Source: Microcebus murinus (lineage: Eukaryota; Chordata; Mammalia; Primates; Cheirogaleidae). Taken from it: a stretch of DNA of 64,000 bases. The position numbers were made by a program, and so were the translations under genes. The stretch spans positions 107,248,014 to 107,312,013 of the forward strand of contig NC_134136.1 of the NCBI RefSeq assembly GCF_040939455.1, given 5' to 3'. Shown one piece after another: positions 40,311-51,995 of the stretch (position 1 is the first letter of the stretch; each line of letters opens with the position of its first letter). Below the pieces are notes generated by a model. The model did not search any database. It was not told the DNA's origin and saw only the letters and a list, made by a program, of their open reading frames with translations.

Positions 40311-41164
40311 CTGAAAACAAAATGAAATAGTGTTCACTGCCCAGCAGAGAGACCAACAATCTACTAGCAATGAAACAATTTATAAATTTCATTTTGACTA
40401 TTTTAAATGAGCACAGGCTATGCTGCATTGATATAATGAATATAAGTGCTTTAGGCTAATTGTCCTTGGCCTGGTGCCTTTTTAGCAGGAACCAACCACT
40501 CCCCAAGAATGACAGCACTTTTTTTTTCTTTCAGAAAGGCTATTTTGGTATGATCCCTCCTTCATTCTATAGCCCAGTTGGGTATTACTGCATGACCATC
40601 AATGAGAGAAATATCAGCATGCATAAAAACATTTCCTAATAAGATAGATAAGCAAGTTAATTTTAAAACCTTTTAGGAAAATTTAGAGTAGATTTGAGTC
40701 TAGTGAAATTATATGATGCCAAATAGGGTTAAATGAAACTATTTCTGTGAATATTATCTTAATTGCGCTACTCATTGAAGCTCAAAACTCAATCATCTTT
40801 GCTTTCCTAACCTACACTCTCAATCCCCAAAGTTATATCTTTTACTGTGATGTTTAAAGTAACATCTGCATAGTTCACTACAATATAAAAATTATCTCAT
40901 TTATTCAGTTGTAGAGTTTTAGAAATTCCCACTGCTATGATGTCTATTGTATTTACTCTTTCCTTCTATTTTCATTTCTTTTACCTTAATACAAATCCTC
41001 ATAAGTTATCACCCAGAAAACATCATAACTTTGTTTTCTTCTTACTCACTGTTTCTTCTTTTATCCATCCTGCATATCTTCAATGATTATGTTACTGAAG
41101 GAAGCCCACTGCCAGTGCAAACCCACTTACCAAGTTCCCCTCTCAATTTTAGGATGACTATAGT

Positions 41165-41412
41165 TAATAGTTAAGGGCATGAACTACAAAGCTGGACTTC
41201 CTGGGTTCAACTTTCAGCTTTTTCACTCTTATGCTATATGACTTTGGGCAAATTTCTTAAACTTCCTGTACCCCAGAGTTTTCTCATCTGTTATAATGGA
41301 GTTAATAAAAATAACTTGCTTCGTATATTTGCTGAAAGAATTCAATGTGTTAATGTGTATAAAACGTTTAGATTGTCACATAATAAGTACAATGTAAATG
41401 TTTGCTATTATT
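41165..41412 (+). mobile_element. MIR SINE fossil
   Basis: Nearly complete MIR: 'tagttaagggcatgaactac', 'cctgggttcaactttcagc', 'atatgactttgggcaaattt', 'cagagttttctcatctgtta', 'tcacataataagtacaatgt'. Antisense to DMD. Confidence 0.88.
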
Positions 41413-41429
41413 ATTAACTTTGTAGCCTA

Positions 41430-41605
41430 TGCCAGATACTTTGAGTGCACTACTTCTAAACCCCTTTGTGAGGCAAACAGTTTCATCCTCATTGTATAGA
41501 AAGTGAACCTCATGATAAGAGCTAACATATAGATAGGGATACAACTAATAACTGGTAGAGCCAGGATCCAAATTTTGATCTGTGCCTGTGGAGTCAAAGA
41601 CTTTC
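41430..41605 (-). mobile_element. MIR SINE fossil
   Basis: Reverse-complement MIR directly after the forward one: 'ccctttgtgaggcaaacagt', 'cctcattgtatagaaagtga', 'aactggtagagccaggatcc'. The two form an old inverted pair in intron 3. Confidence 0.75.
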
Positions 41606-44556
41606 AAAATCTATTTCTTTCTTATTTCTCTAACTACCTTCTATATGCAGCAACGAAATAACCTGATTTTTTTTACTTCTTGAGTTTTGCTTCTATACTT
41701 TCCAGCATTGCTCCTGTCCTTTTTATGCAGTTCCTTACCCTAAAACACCTTACCACTTTCACTGCCTGCTGAAAATTCCAAATTAAGCTAAAACATGCTA
41801 CGATAAAAGATGATTTGCCTGATACTCCTTATAAAACAGTGTTGATGTCCTGTTTTTCAACTTCTCACAATTTTAAGTATAACTGTATGAATAGGAATCT
41901 CTATTTTTTACCTATTGGAAAATTTTCCTACAAGAATGTCAAGACGATACAGACACATTTTGGTATGTTTCCCACTTCCCATCACAAAGAGGAAGGAAAT
42001 AAGGCCATAGAAAGATAAGAATTTAGATTAAAAAAATCAGCAAAAAATCAATCTTCGTGTGTGTGTGTGTGTATTTATAATCTCATAGCATATAAGTCTA
42101 ATGGTAATTTTAGAAGTTTAAAGTTTTTAAAATAATTACCCAAATCAATCATCTGCTTAGTGTTTACATGAAAGCTATATATCACCCTTTAGCTGGTTGC
42201 AGATGAATTGCAGTGATAAGATTTAGTAGCATGTTCCTTTACTATAAACTAAAAATTCAAACATTAAATGTACACAACTATATACATATGTGCATATTTA
42301 TCAGAATCAAAGAAATTCTATTCTTAAAATAAGCTGCAGTTTCTGATCCTAAAGTGCAAACTTAAATCTGCCCCTATTAGAGTCTCTTTGGGGAATAATT
42401 CTAATTTTATAGTTCTAAGGCAAGTACCTTCCGTTTAACCCTAGGGATGTGCTTAGCCGATAATCCAAATGCAGATGCTTCCAAGTAGAATACTAAGATT
42501 TCTGTTCAATAGCATACATGACTCCCATTAGGGGTAGAAGATATATCTCTGCAGAAACTATTAGGATTCAAGAACAGGTACAGAGAATTAGAGTTCTGAA
42601 ATTGGGAGGATGTACGGATGAGAGAGGTGAGTCTGCTCTGTGGGAAAGGTAAAGCCCTCAGACCAGGGCTGACAGATTTGTAACTAGGATGAATAATGAA
42701 TTACAGATTCTGTTAGCAGCAGTATCTGAAATTAAATAGTACATATTGGCATGTATAAATATTTGGTGATTTTCTCCCACTACCCAATTACTCCATACTG
42801 GCCAATTTCATGGATGTTTTGGTCACGATTTTTTCTTATTTTGTGTTACCTATTAGGGTTATTTTATCTTTGCATCTATGTATGTATATATCTCAATGAA
42901 AACTTCAAGTTCTTTATTTTCAAAAAATTTTAAACACTGTGCCTATATTAAATTTGTTAATCCTGAAAAAATTACTTTGGGTGATGGAAGAGTTGTCTCA
43001 GTCAAGGAAATGACCAGAGAGAGTTGCAGCACCACAAAGAACTAGTTACAGAGGTACCCAGAAGTAAAGACCAAAAAAGCCTTGTGCAGAGGGTCCAGGA
43101 CAGGTTGGAGAACCCATGATCTCATAAAGAATTTTCACAAACACTTGGAAGACACTAGGGCTACCTTATTTGGTAACTGACCCCAGAAATTGGGGACATA
43201 CAGACATACACTGATTTCTGTATCTATCTGTGTACATATATACATACTTATATATATACATAATATGCATACAAATATAAATTGTTCACATAGTCATAGG
43301 ATATGGATGATTATTCACAAAAATATCTCTAACCAGTGAAGTTAACCCTAAGTGTACAGAATGACCTCAAATTGGCTAAAAGCAAAAAGTTCATCTGTAA
43401 GGCAAATCTGATTTTTTTTTACCTGACTCAACTGATTATTTTAATATATCATTAAGTTCTTTTTATATCAATACAATTCAGACTTTTTGGAAATATTTAA
43501 ATTTAAATTTAATTTAATAATATATTAATCTCATATAGTAGTTGAAAATGATTAAAAAATGAAAAATGAAAGCATAAGGTATATCTCTTCCCTGTAGGAC
43601 TCAGAATTTAATTGAAGAGAGTGGCAACTTGTCTTAGCATAAGTGAGTTGCAGAAGGCAAGTTAGGAGAATAGAAAATTTGGTATCTTTGACTTTGAATA
43701 ACAGCTAGAGTTTGTATATTATCAACAAAATCTGTGTGTATGAGCATGTGTGTTTGTTTGCATGGTTGTGTGTGCAAGCGTTGGAGAGTTGTAGTGAAGG
43801 GCAAAGGGAAGAGAGTAAAGAAATAATTTAGCAGGACTAATTTGATATGCAGAATGGCTATGACTGTAGATTGGGGGCTTAAAATCTACTTATTAGTAAA
43901 TAGCAATCTAAGAATAAGATTATTTCAGTCAGGAGATTTGAATTCTAGAGCATTTTTCCCCATTGTGAGACCCTAATCAACATGATTTTATTGACCTCTA
44001 GCTGTGTATAACAATATCTATCTCACAGGAATTCTCTGAAGTTAGACTAGATAATAGTTCTCAAAGGGAAGTTACATTCTCATCACATATGCATTGTGTA
44101 TTGGACTAAAATGCCTATACTTTATTATCCTGCACCACATTAATTTTTTCTTTATTTATAAACTAATACAGATTCATTGCAAAATAATTGTAAAATAGAC
44201 AAAAGCACAAAGATAATTTCAAAAGTCATTACAAAAAAAAAAGTCATTACATATAAAAGCCTTCATAAAAACATTCAATAAGAAAGATACCAAATAATAA
44301 AATTGACTATCTATTAATTAACATAAATTATATTACTGAAAATGTTAATGTTGTTGTTCGACATATGATAGACTATGCCAAAATGAAAATAATAATGTGA
44401 GATTGTTTTACTTAGAAATAGGTCCTATAATGCTAGTTAAATCAATAATCAGTAAATTACTATATTTTATGAGATTTTATAAAATGATGCTATTTTTTTT
44501 CTGGTCTACAATTCTACTAAGGTTAATATTAACTTTCTTAAAAATAAGTCACGCAC

Positions 44557-44649
44557 CAGTTTTTGCCCTGTCAGGCCTTCAAGGAGGTCTAGGAGGCGTC
44601 TCCCATCCTGCAGGTCACTGAAGAGGTTCTCTATATGCTGCTTCCCATA
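44557..44649 (-). CDS. DMD: Dystrophin exon 3 (CH1 domain)
   Basis: Internal coding exon of dystrophin, the membrane-cytoskeleton linker that joins F-actin to the dystroglycan complex at the sarcolemma. On the minus strand the 93 bp read as 31 whole codons, starting [12 protein letters not shown] and ending EGLTGQKL; this corresponds to human residues 32-62, inside CH1 (about 15-119). The acceptor reads ttgtatttcag and the donor gtgcgtgact, so +3 is G and +4 is C, which is off consensus but keeps G at +5. The length equals human exon 3 and the phase is 0 at both ends, so it joins exon 4 in frame. The first residue is Y where I remember F in human; the rest of the translation matches my memory of the human protein. 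The upstream partner, exon 2, lies beyond the right edge of the window. Utrophin has a related CH1, but the exon order and the identities fit dystrophin. Confidence 0.98.
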
Positions 44650-45471
44650 CTGAAATACAAAATATATTCAATTTAACAAAGCACACTTCAGTTGTTCTAT
44701 TTCCAGGATTATGCCTTTTGAAAATTAAAGCTATATATAAGGATATTTAATGTATATAATTTTTAATCTGTCAAGAGTGATGGGTGAAAAAAGATAGTTC
44801 TAGTTTAAAAAGAAAACAGAGGAAAATTTGATAATTAGGTCAAATCTATTTGAATTATTCTTGAATAGCAAGAATTGGAGATCTGTGGCCTAATTGATTT
44901 ATAATAATTAAGCCATATTATGAATGCTGATTCTATGAATGAAAGAAAAAAATATTTACACTATCAGGCAGTTTGAGGTAGAGGGAGAAGTAAACATACA
45001 AAGAAACAAAGATTGCACATAATTTTCCCTACGTGGGCACATGCAATTTAACTGTTGTGTACTTGGAAGTATAATATACAATTATAAAGTGTTCAACATA
45101 CTCAGAACATGAGTTCAATATACTCATACTCATTGTACAGAACATGCTTTCTCTATATACATATTTTGAACACTGTTTCAGAATGACCTATTTTCATATT
45201 GAATAACTCAAATTTAAGGAATACCTGGTTAAAATAGAGTTGAAATAAGCCTCTGAAAATGTTTTATCTATTTTTCTCAGTTCCTTCCTCAGGAAATATA
45301 ATAAAGAAAAATAATAGTAACCAATAATATCTAACATTTTTAGAGTAACTGTTCTCAAGAGACACTCCACTAAACAAGTGGTTCTTATCACTTTTATAAC
45401 ATTTATGTGAGGTTAGCATTAATATACTCATCTTGCAGATGAGACACTGAAAGGTTAGTATGTGATCAAGC

Positions 45472-48345
45472 CCTCTTGCTAGATTGACAAAAACTCAAAG
45501 GGAGAAGACTCTAATAAACTCAATTAGAAATCAAAAGGAGAGGTCAAAACAGATACCACAGAAATATAAAACATTATTTTTTAATACTATAAATACCTAT
45601 ATGCCCAAAACTACATAATATGGAGGAAATGGCCAAATCCTGGAAATATAACACCACCCTAAGTTCACCCAGGAGGAAATAGAATTCCTGAACAAACCAA
45701 TAAAAAGCACAGAAATTAGAGCAGCAATTAAAAGCCTTTCAAAAAGGAAAAGTTCCAGACCAGATGGCTTCACTTCCAAGTTTTACCAAACATACAAAGA
45801 AGAACTCATACCTATACTACAGAAATTATTTCACAATGTTGAGAAGGATGATATCCTTCCTAACTTATTATACAAAGCCAATATCACCTTGATACCAAAG
45901 CCAGGAAAGGACACAACAATAAAAGAAAACTACAACCCAATATCCCTCATGAATATAGATGCAACAATCTTCACCAAAATTTTAGCAAATTGAATGCAAC
46001 ATCATATCAAAAAAATAATTCACCATGACCAGGTGAGCTTTATACCAGAGATGCAAGGCTGGTTCAACATACACAAATCTATAAATGTAATTCACCTCAT
46101 AAATAAAAGCAAGAACAAAGACCATATGACTCTCTCAATAGATGCATAAAAAGCATATGACAAAGTCCAGCATACCTTTATGATAAAAACTTTTAATGAA
46201 ATAGGCATAGATGAGACATAACTTAAAATTAGCAAGGCCATATATGACAAATTCACAGCCAATATCATAGTGAATGGGGGAAACTGAAAGCATTCTCATT
46301 TAGAACCAGAACCAGACAATGTTGCTCACTATCTCCACTTCTACTCAAAATAGTGCTGCAAGTCCTTTCTAGAGGAATTGTACAAGAGAGGGGAATTAAG
46401 GGTTGCCAGGGTGGGCAGAAGAGATCAAATTCTCACTCTTTGCTGATGATATTATATCTAGAAAACCCCAAGGATTCAACCAAGAGACTCCTGGAATTGA
46501 TAAATGAATTCAGTAAAGTCTCAAGATACAAAATCAATATACACAAATCAGAGGCATTCATATATGCCAATAACAGTCAAGCCAAAAATCAAATAAAAAA
46601 CGAAGTGCTTTTTACAATAGCCTCAAAGAAAAGTAAATGTCTATGAATATATTTATGAAAAAGGTGAGAGACATATATAGGGAGAACTACAAAACACTAA
46701 GAAAAGGAACTGTAGAAGGTATGAACAGATGGAAAAATCTGCCTTGCTCATGGATTGGCAGAATCAACATTGTTAAAATGTTCATACTACACAAAGTGAT
46801 CTACAAAATTAATGCAATCCCTATCAAAGTACCATCATCATTCTTTACAGATCTAGAAAAATAATTCTATGTTTTTTATAGAACCAGAGAAGACCTCATA
46901 TAGCCAAAGCGATTTTAAGCAAAAAGAACAAATTGGGAGGTATCTGTCTACCAGACTTCAAGCTGTACTAAAAGGCTATAGTAACTAAAACATCATTGCA
47001 CTGGCACAGGAACAGAGATATAGACTTTTGGAACAGGACTGAGAATCCAGACATAAAACCATCCATATATTGTCATCTAATCTTTGACAAAGTAAACAAA
47101 AATATACACTGGGGAAAAGAGTCTTTTTTCAATAAATGGTGCTGGGAAAACTGGTTAACCACAAGCAGAAGATTGAAACTGGATCCCCACCTCTCACCTC
47201 TTACAAAAATCAATTCACAATGGGTAACAGATTCAAACCTAAGGCATGAAACCTTAAGAATTCTAGAAGAAAATTTAGGGGAGACAGTTTCAGACATTGG
47301 CCTAGGGAAAGAATTTATGAGGAAGGCCCCCAAGACAATCACAGGAACAACAAAAATAAATAAATGGGACCTGATCAAATTAAAAAGCTTTTGCCCAGCC
47401 AAGGAAACTATCATTAGAGCAAATAGCTTACAGAATGGGAGAAAATATTTGCTTTCTACACATTCGATAAAGGGCTGACAACAAGAATCTATCTGGAACT
47501 CAAAAAACCAACAAGAAAAAATCAAACAACCCCATTAATAAATGGGCAAAGGACATAAACAGAAAATTTTCAAAAGAAGACAGAATAATGGCCAGAAAAC
47601 ATATTAAAAAATGCTCAACATCTCTAATCATCAGGGGAATGCAAATCAAAACCACAATGAGATATCACCTAACCCCAGTAAGATTGGCCTTTATCAAAAA
47701 ATTGCAAAACAATGAATGCTAGCAAGGATGTGGAGAGATAGGTACACTTTTTTACTGCTGGTGGGACTGCAAATTAGTACAACCTCTGTGGAAAAGAATT
47801 TGGAGATACTTCAAACAGCTAAAAACAGAAACACCATATTAGGCATCTACCCCAAAGATCAAAGGCATTCTATAATAAAGACATCTGCACCCAAATGTTT
47901 ATGGCAGCACAATTCACTTTTGCAAGGATGTGGAAACAACCCAAGTGCCCTTCAATCCATGAGTGGATTAATAAAATATGGTATATGTATACAATGGAAT
48001 ACTACTCAATTATAAAAAATGATGGTGATCTAGCACCTCTTGTATTTTCCTGGATAGAGCTTGAGCCCATCCTCTGAAGTGAGATATTACAAGAATGGAA
48101 GAATAAGCATCACATGTACTCGCCATCAAATTGGTACTGGCCGATCAACACTAAGGTGCTCACATTGTAGTAATATTCTTTGGGGGTAGGTGGGTTGGGG
48201 TGGGTAAACTCACAACTAATTAACGCAGTGAGCATTGTAGGGGGGAAGGGCATGCCTCAAATCATGGTTTGGGTGTTGCAAAGTCATAACATGTAATCAA
48301 AATGTTGTACCTTCATTATATCCCCAAATTAAAAATAAAAAAGAA
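45472..48345 (+). mobile_element. 5'-truncated L1, 2.9 kb, antisense in intron 2
   Basis: Starts within ORF2 ('gattgacaaaaactcaaagg') and passes the reverse transcriptase region ('gttccagaccagatggcttc', 'tttgctgatgatattatat'). A 160-codon C-terminal frame lies at 46996-47478 (containing [15 protein letters not shown]), and the end of ORF2 is near 48150. The 3' UTR has a G-rich stretch at 48181-48203 and ends 'cttcattatatccccaaat' plus A-rich tail. There are several stops and frameshifts. The tail differs from that of the copy at 34241, so it belongs to another L1 lineage. It lies about 820 bp upstream of the exon 3 acceptor. Confidence 0.9.
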
Positions 48346-49050
48346 AATCTCTGGTCTCCAGGCAAAAGACATCCCTGAAACTTCCAAGATTAAAAACACA
48401 GGATTCAGATTGTTCCTGCAGCTGATAGCTGTGTCAATGACAAGTCCTGTCAATGTCTGGGTGTTTGACATAAAGAAAACACTGACTCCGGCAGGCAGTC
48501 CATCAGTCCAACTGTATGTCCAGCTTTGGGAATCCAGCATCATATATGCTCCAGCAAAGTTAACTACAAGTTATTCTTTTGAAATTCTACCCAAATAGTG
48601 CTGTTTTAAAATTCCAGGGGAAAAAATACAACACAAAACACTAGCATGATGGAATGTTTTACAAGTTATATGCTAGTAAATCTTAAAACAACAGTGCTAT
48701 TTTTATGAAACTTTAAGGAAAGCATTTTACTAGTAAGAAAATGAATATATATTTTCTAATAACATTTTCTAGAACCTCATATCTAACCTTGATTAACTTG
48801 GCATTTTGAGAATAATAGTAAGCTTTTTTTTAAAAGAAAATTGAAACTAAATGAAGGTATACAATGCCTTTTAAATGCTTTTTTTTCCTCAAGAGCAAAA
48901 TTTTACAGATGTATATGAGAAAAATATGGCTTCTAAGTTTAGCAAAAAGAAATATTTCACACCGCAACATGCCAATTTTTCAAAAAAAATAAAGTATATT
49001 TAGCTGACAGATACTTGTTCTTATAAAAATATATATCTATATTGATAAAA

Positions 49051-49091
49051 AGATAGGTAGATGATAGATTGATAGATGATAGATAGATAGT

Positions 49092-49147
<56 letters not shown>
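49051..49147. repeat. (GATA)n tetranucleotide microsatellite
   Basis: Imperfect GATA/GGTA/GATT units, then about 13 to 14 uninterrupted GATA units from 49093 to 49147. Long perfect GATA arrays are usually polymorphic. Confidence 0.97.
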
Positions 49148-50074
49148 AAAAGTCTGTCAAACCAGGAAGGATGTGGGTGGCAAAATGTTGTTCATTGAAA
49201 AAGAGGAACTGAGACTTGGAAATGTGAGTCATGTCTTGGGGTACAGAATAAAGCATAAACCCCAAGGTCATAAGGATCACATAATATTCAAGATATAAGA
49301 ACTACCCTTGGATATGGGGACCAAAAGTCTAGACAACGTTCAACAAGGCAGCTAGGATCTTGCTTTTGGTCCAAATTTAAACACACAGACCAGGGTCTTT
49401 TATAAGTTTCCCATTAGAACTAGAGGCAATTAAAATGGAGCGGGAGTGGAGGGTTGTGGGCTAGTCAGAGGCCTTCAGGCACTGAGTTGGGGCACCTAGA
49501 GAGGAAGCAGTGAGGTGATAGAAGAAAAGACAGTTCCTGGTATCACATATAATTTTCAAAATTCAAGGAGTCAATGATATATTAAATATCACAATTGAAA
49601 TCCAACTATTATTTGTTATGTCTACCATACTGTCTTACACAGTGCTTCTCAGAATGTTCCACCAGAACATCCTTCCAGCAAACAAGATTGAATGAAATCA
49701 CCCTGGAGTCTGGCAATAAAAATTGCACAGTGACTGCAGGTTCAAAATTTCTGTGAAAGCATATGTTTTGTGCTAAGTATTCATTGAAATTTTCCCTTCC
49801 TCTCTTACATTATGCTTGCTTTGATGTCAAATTTTAAACACTTTTGGGTAAAATCCCCCCAAGTTCTAAAGTGATTTTTCAATGAACTAGTCAGTTTTTT
49901 AGTCTGTAACTTCATAGATCATTAGGTACTCAATCTTATTCTCCCTGTAGTATGAATACCCTAGGGAGAGCAAATCATCTCATTTTTCTTGGATGGTTCC
50001 CATTTCTTGCCTTGTTTCAACTACTCATTGTAGAGAGTTATAGATGTGATGTTGCAAAAGTAGAACAAGTTTCA

Positions 50075-50290
50075 AAGGCAGAAATGTCTAACTTCTGAAG
50101 TCTCCTAGTCACTATCTGTGCTATCTTGGACAAGCGATTAGCCTTTCTGAGGCATGCTTTACTCAGTAGTGAAATGGAGATTGAAATAATGTTACTTCAG
50201 AGCACTCCTGTGAGGTTTAAATGAAATAAAGTAGGTATGTTATACAGACTTAGCAAATAGTACACAGTCAATAAATTTAGGATGGTATTT
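50075..50290 (+). mobile_element. MIR SINE fossil
   Basis: 'tcactatctgtgctatcttg', 'gacaagcgattagcctttc', 'tgaaatggagattgaaata', 'tagtacacagtcaataaat' follow the MIR order. Confidence 0.75.
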
Positions 50291-51814
50291 ATATTTTATT
50301 CTTCTATTATTCCTTGTCTACTTTTTATTTGACCAAATTCTAGATATACATAAAATTATAACATGTTATCAAATCTACTAGAAAGTGCAGAGCTCACCTA
50401 AAATGTGCTCTGTTGTTTCTAAGTTTGGCACTCTTGTAAGAACAGAAATCAAGGGGAGAAGATCCATTTACAATTTATAAGACTGATCAATGTGGATGGT
50501 GCAGGGGAAGCACTTAGAGGCTTTAAGCTATTTCTCTCTTGTTCTTTTGACTTTTAAAATTAAACATTCTTTGGTTATCCTCCCTTTTCATCTTCAATAT
50601 TTACTATGTCAGGTGACCTTTTATGTCATGAAAATAATAATTTTTCTTTAAAATTCCATCCTTAATGGCATTCTTTTCAAGTGTATGAAAATTGTTTTTA
50701 AAACATATAAAACATTAACTCTTCTTTGGGCCATGTGACCCTGTGGCTCTCTGTCTTCAATCCCTTTCATAACAAATATTTTCTTTATCAAGTGAACTTT
50801 GAATGTTTGATATTACTCAGCAGTTTCATGCATTCACTTATATATTGTCTTCTTCGTTGGTAACCCAAATAACAAGATGAAAGGACCATAAAATGAGACA
50901 ATAATATTTCCACATTATTGTCAGTATGAAGTAAAGAAATAAAGAAGCACAGATAATGTTTAAGAAGAAACTCAGACAGATTGATTGGTAAATGGCACTA
51001 AAAAGTGGGAAAAAATGAAAGTTAAAAAAAAATGAGAAAGGGACAGAAATGCATTTGTGAAAATGTTTAAATGGCTTCTGACTTTATAGAGTTGTGTCGG
51101 TATTTCAACCTGAAAATACAAAAGGATCAATACAATGTTTCAGTAGGAGTTAAAGAGCACAGCGATGATTTAGCATGACCTTCTGGTTACAGAAAGGTCA
51201 AGCCATGGACATAACCATTGCTCATAAACTCAAGATACTTATTTGTGATTACAAGTCTCTGCACACTAGAAACACCAAAAAGCAGTACAAAACTGGGGAT
51301 TCAGAGATTACTGGGGAATTATGCTTACCAATTCCAGGGAAAATAATGCAACCCATTGTAATATAAATAGGAAGCATTGACAAATGATTGTTTACTTAAG
51401 TATGGATTTGAAAAAGTATTGTATAAAAAAACAATTTTACTGCAGAATAATGTACATACAGGAAAATATTAATACATGTGTCTTAAGTGTATAGCTCAAG
51501 GAATCTTTACAAACTGAAGACATTCATATTACCAACACCCAGATGAAGAAATGGAATATGATCAGCACCCTAGGAACTTCCTCACACCCTCTTCTATGTG
51601 CCAATCCCTGCAAGAATGACCACTGATTTTTAGAATCATAGTTTTGACTTGAAAAGAGATTCTTAAAAACAGAAAAATAACACTGGTTTAATATTTTCAT
51701 TTTAGGATACTAATTATTGAAAGACATTAGGTTTACACAGAGAGAATTTGGAAAGGAAAAAGGTCACAATGATGAAATATGTTTTACAAAGCATAAGAAA
51801 GTTATTTAATGTTG

Positions 51815-51995
51815 TGAATAAGAATGTTTACTATATACACAGTATGACTTGGTTCAAAATCCAGTTCGGCCATATTCCAGCTATGTGATTAGGCAAGTAA
51901 CTTAACCTCTCTGTGCCTTACTGTTTTCATCTATAAAAAGATGATGGATTATAACCTATGTTGTGGTGATGCCTTGAAGATTCAAATGAACTTAG
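51815..51995 (+). mobile_element. MIR SINE fossil
   Basis: 'ttggttcaaaatccagttcg', 'ctatgtgattaggcaagtaa', 'cttaacctctctgtgcctta', 'aaagatgatggattataac'. A stray 'ccagcatggttcctggcata' at 52181-52200 may be its displaced tail. Confidence 0.8.

Larger units (their letters stand above)
40311..44556 (-). other. DMD: DMD intron 3
   Basis: A 4246 bp intron between exons 3 and 4. Two MIR fossils lie head to tail in opposite orientations near 41.2-41.6 kb, and short TG/TA tracts occur at about 42055 and 43210-43270. Otherwise it is unassigned AT-rich sequence. Confidence 0.95.

Noticed and set aside
39975..40370. A 131-codon minus-strand open frame read as a gene
   Set aside because: It contains DMD exon 4; the flanks cross consensus splice sites and have no protein character.
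46996..47478. A 160-codon frame as a host gene
   Set aside because: It is a stretch of L1 ORF2 ([15 protein letters not shown] motif) within a truncated, frameshifted copy.
49051..49147. The GATA array as a CRISPR-like or regulatory repeat array
   Set aside because: Units are four bases long with no spacers; it is a simple microsatellite.
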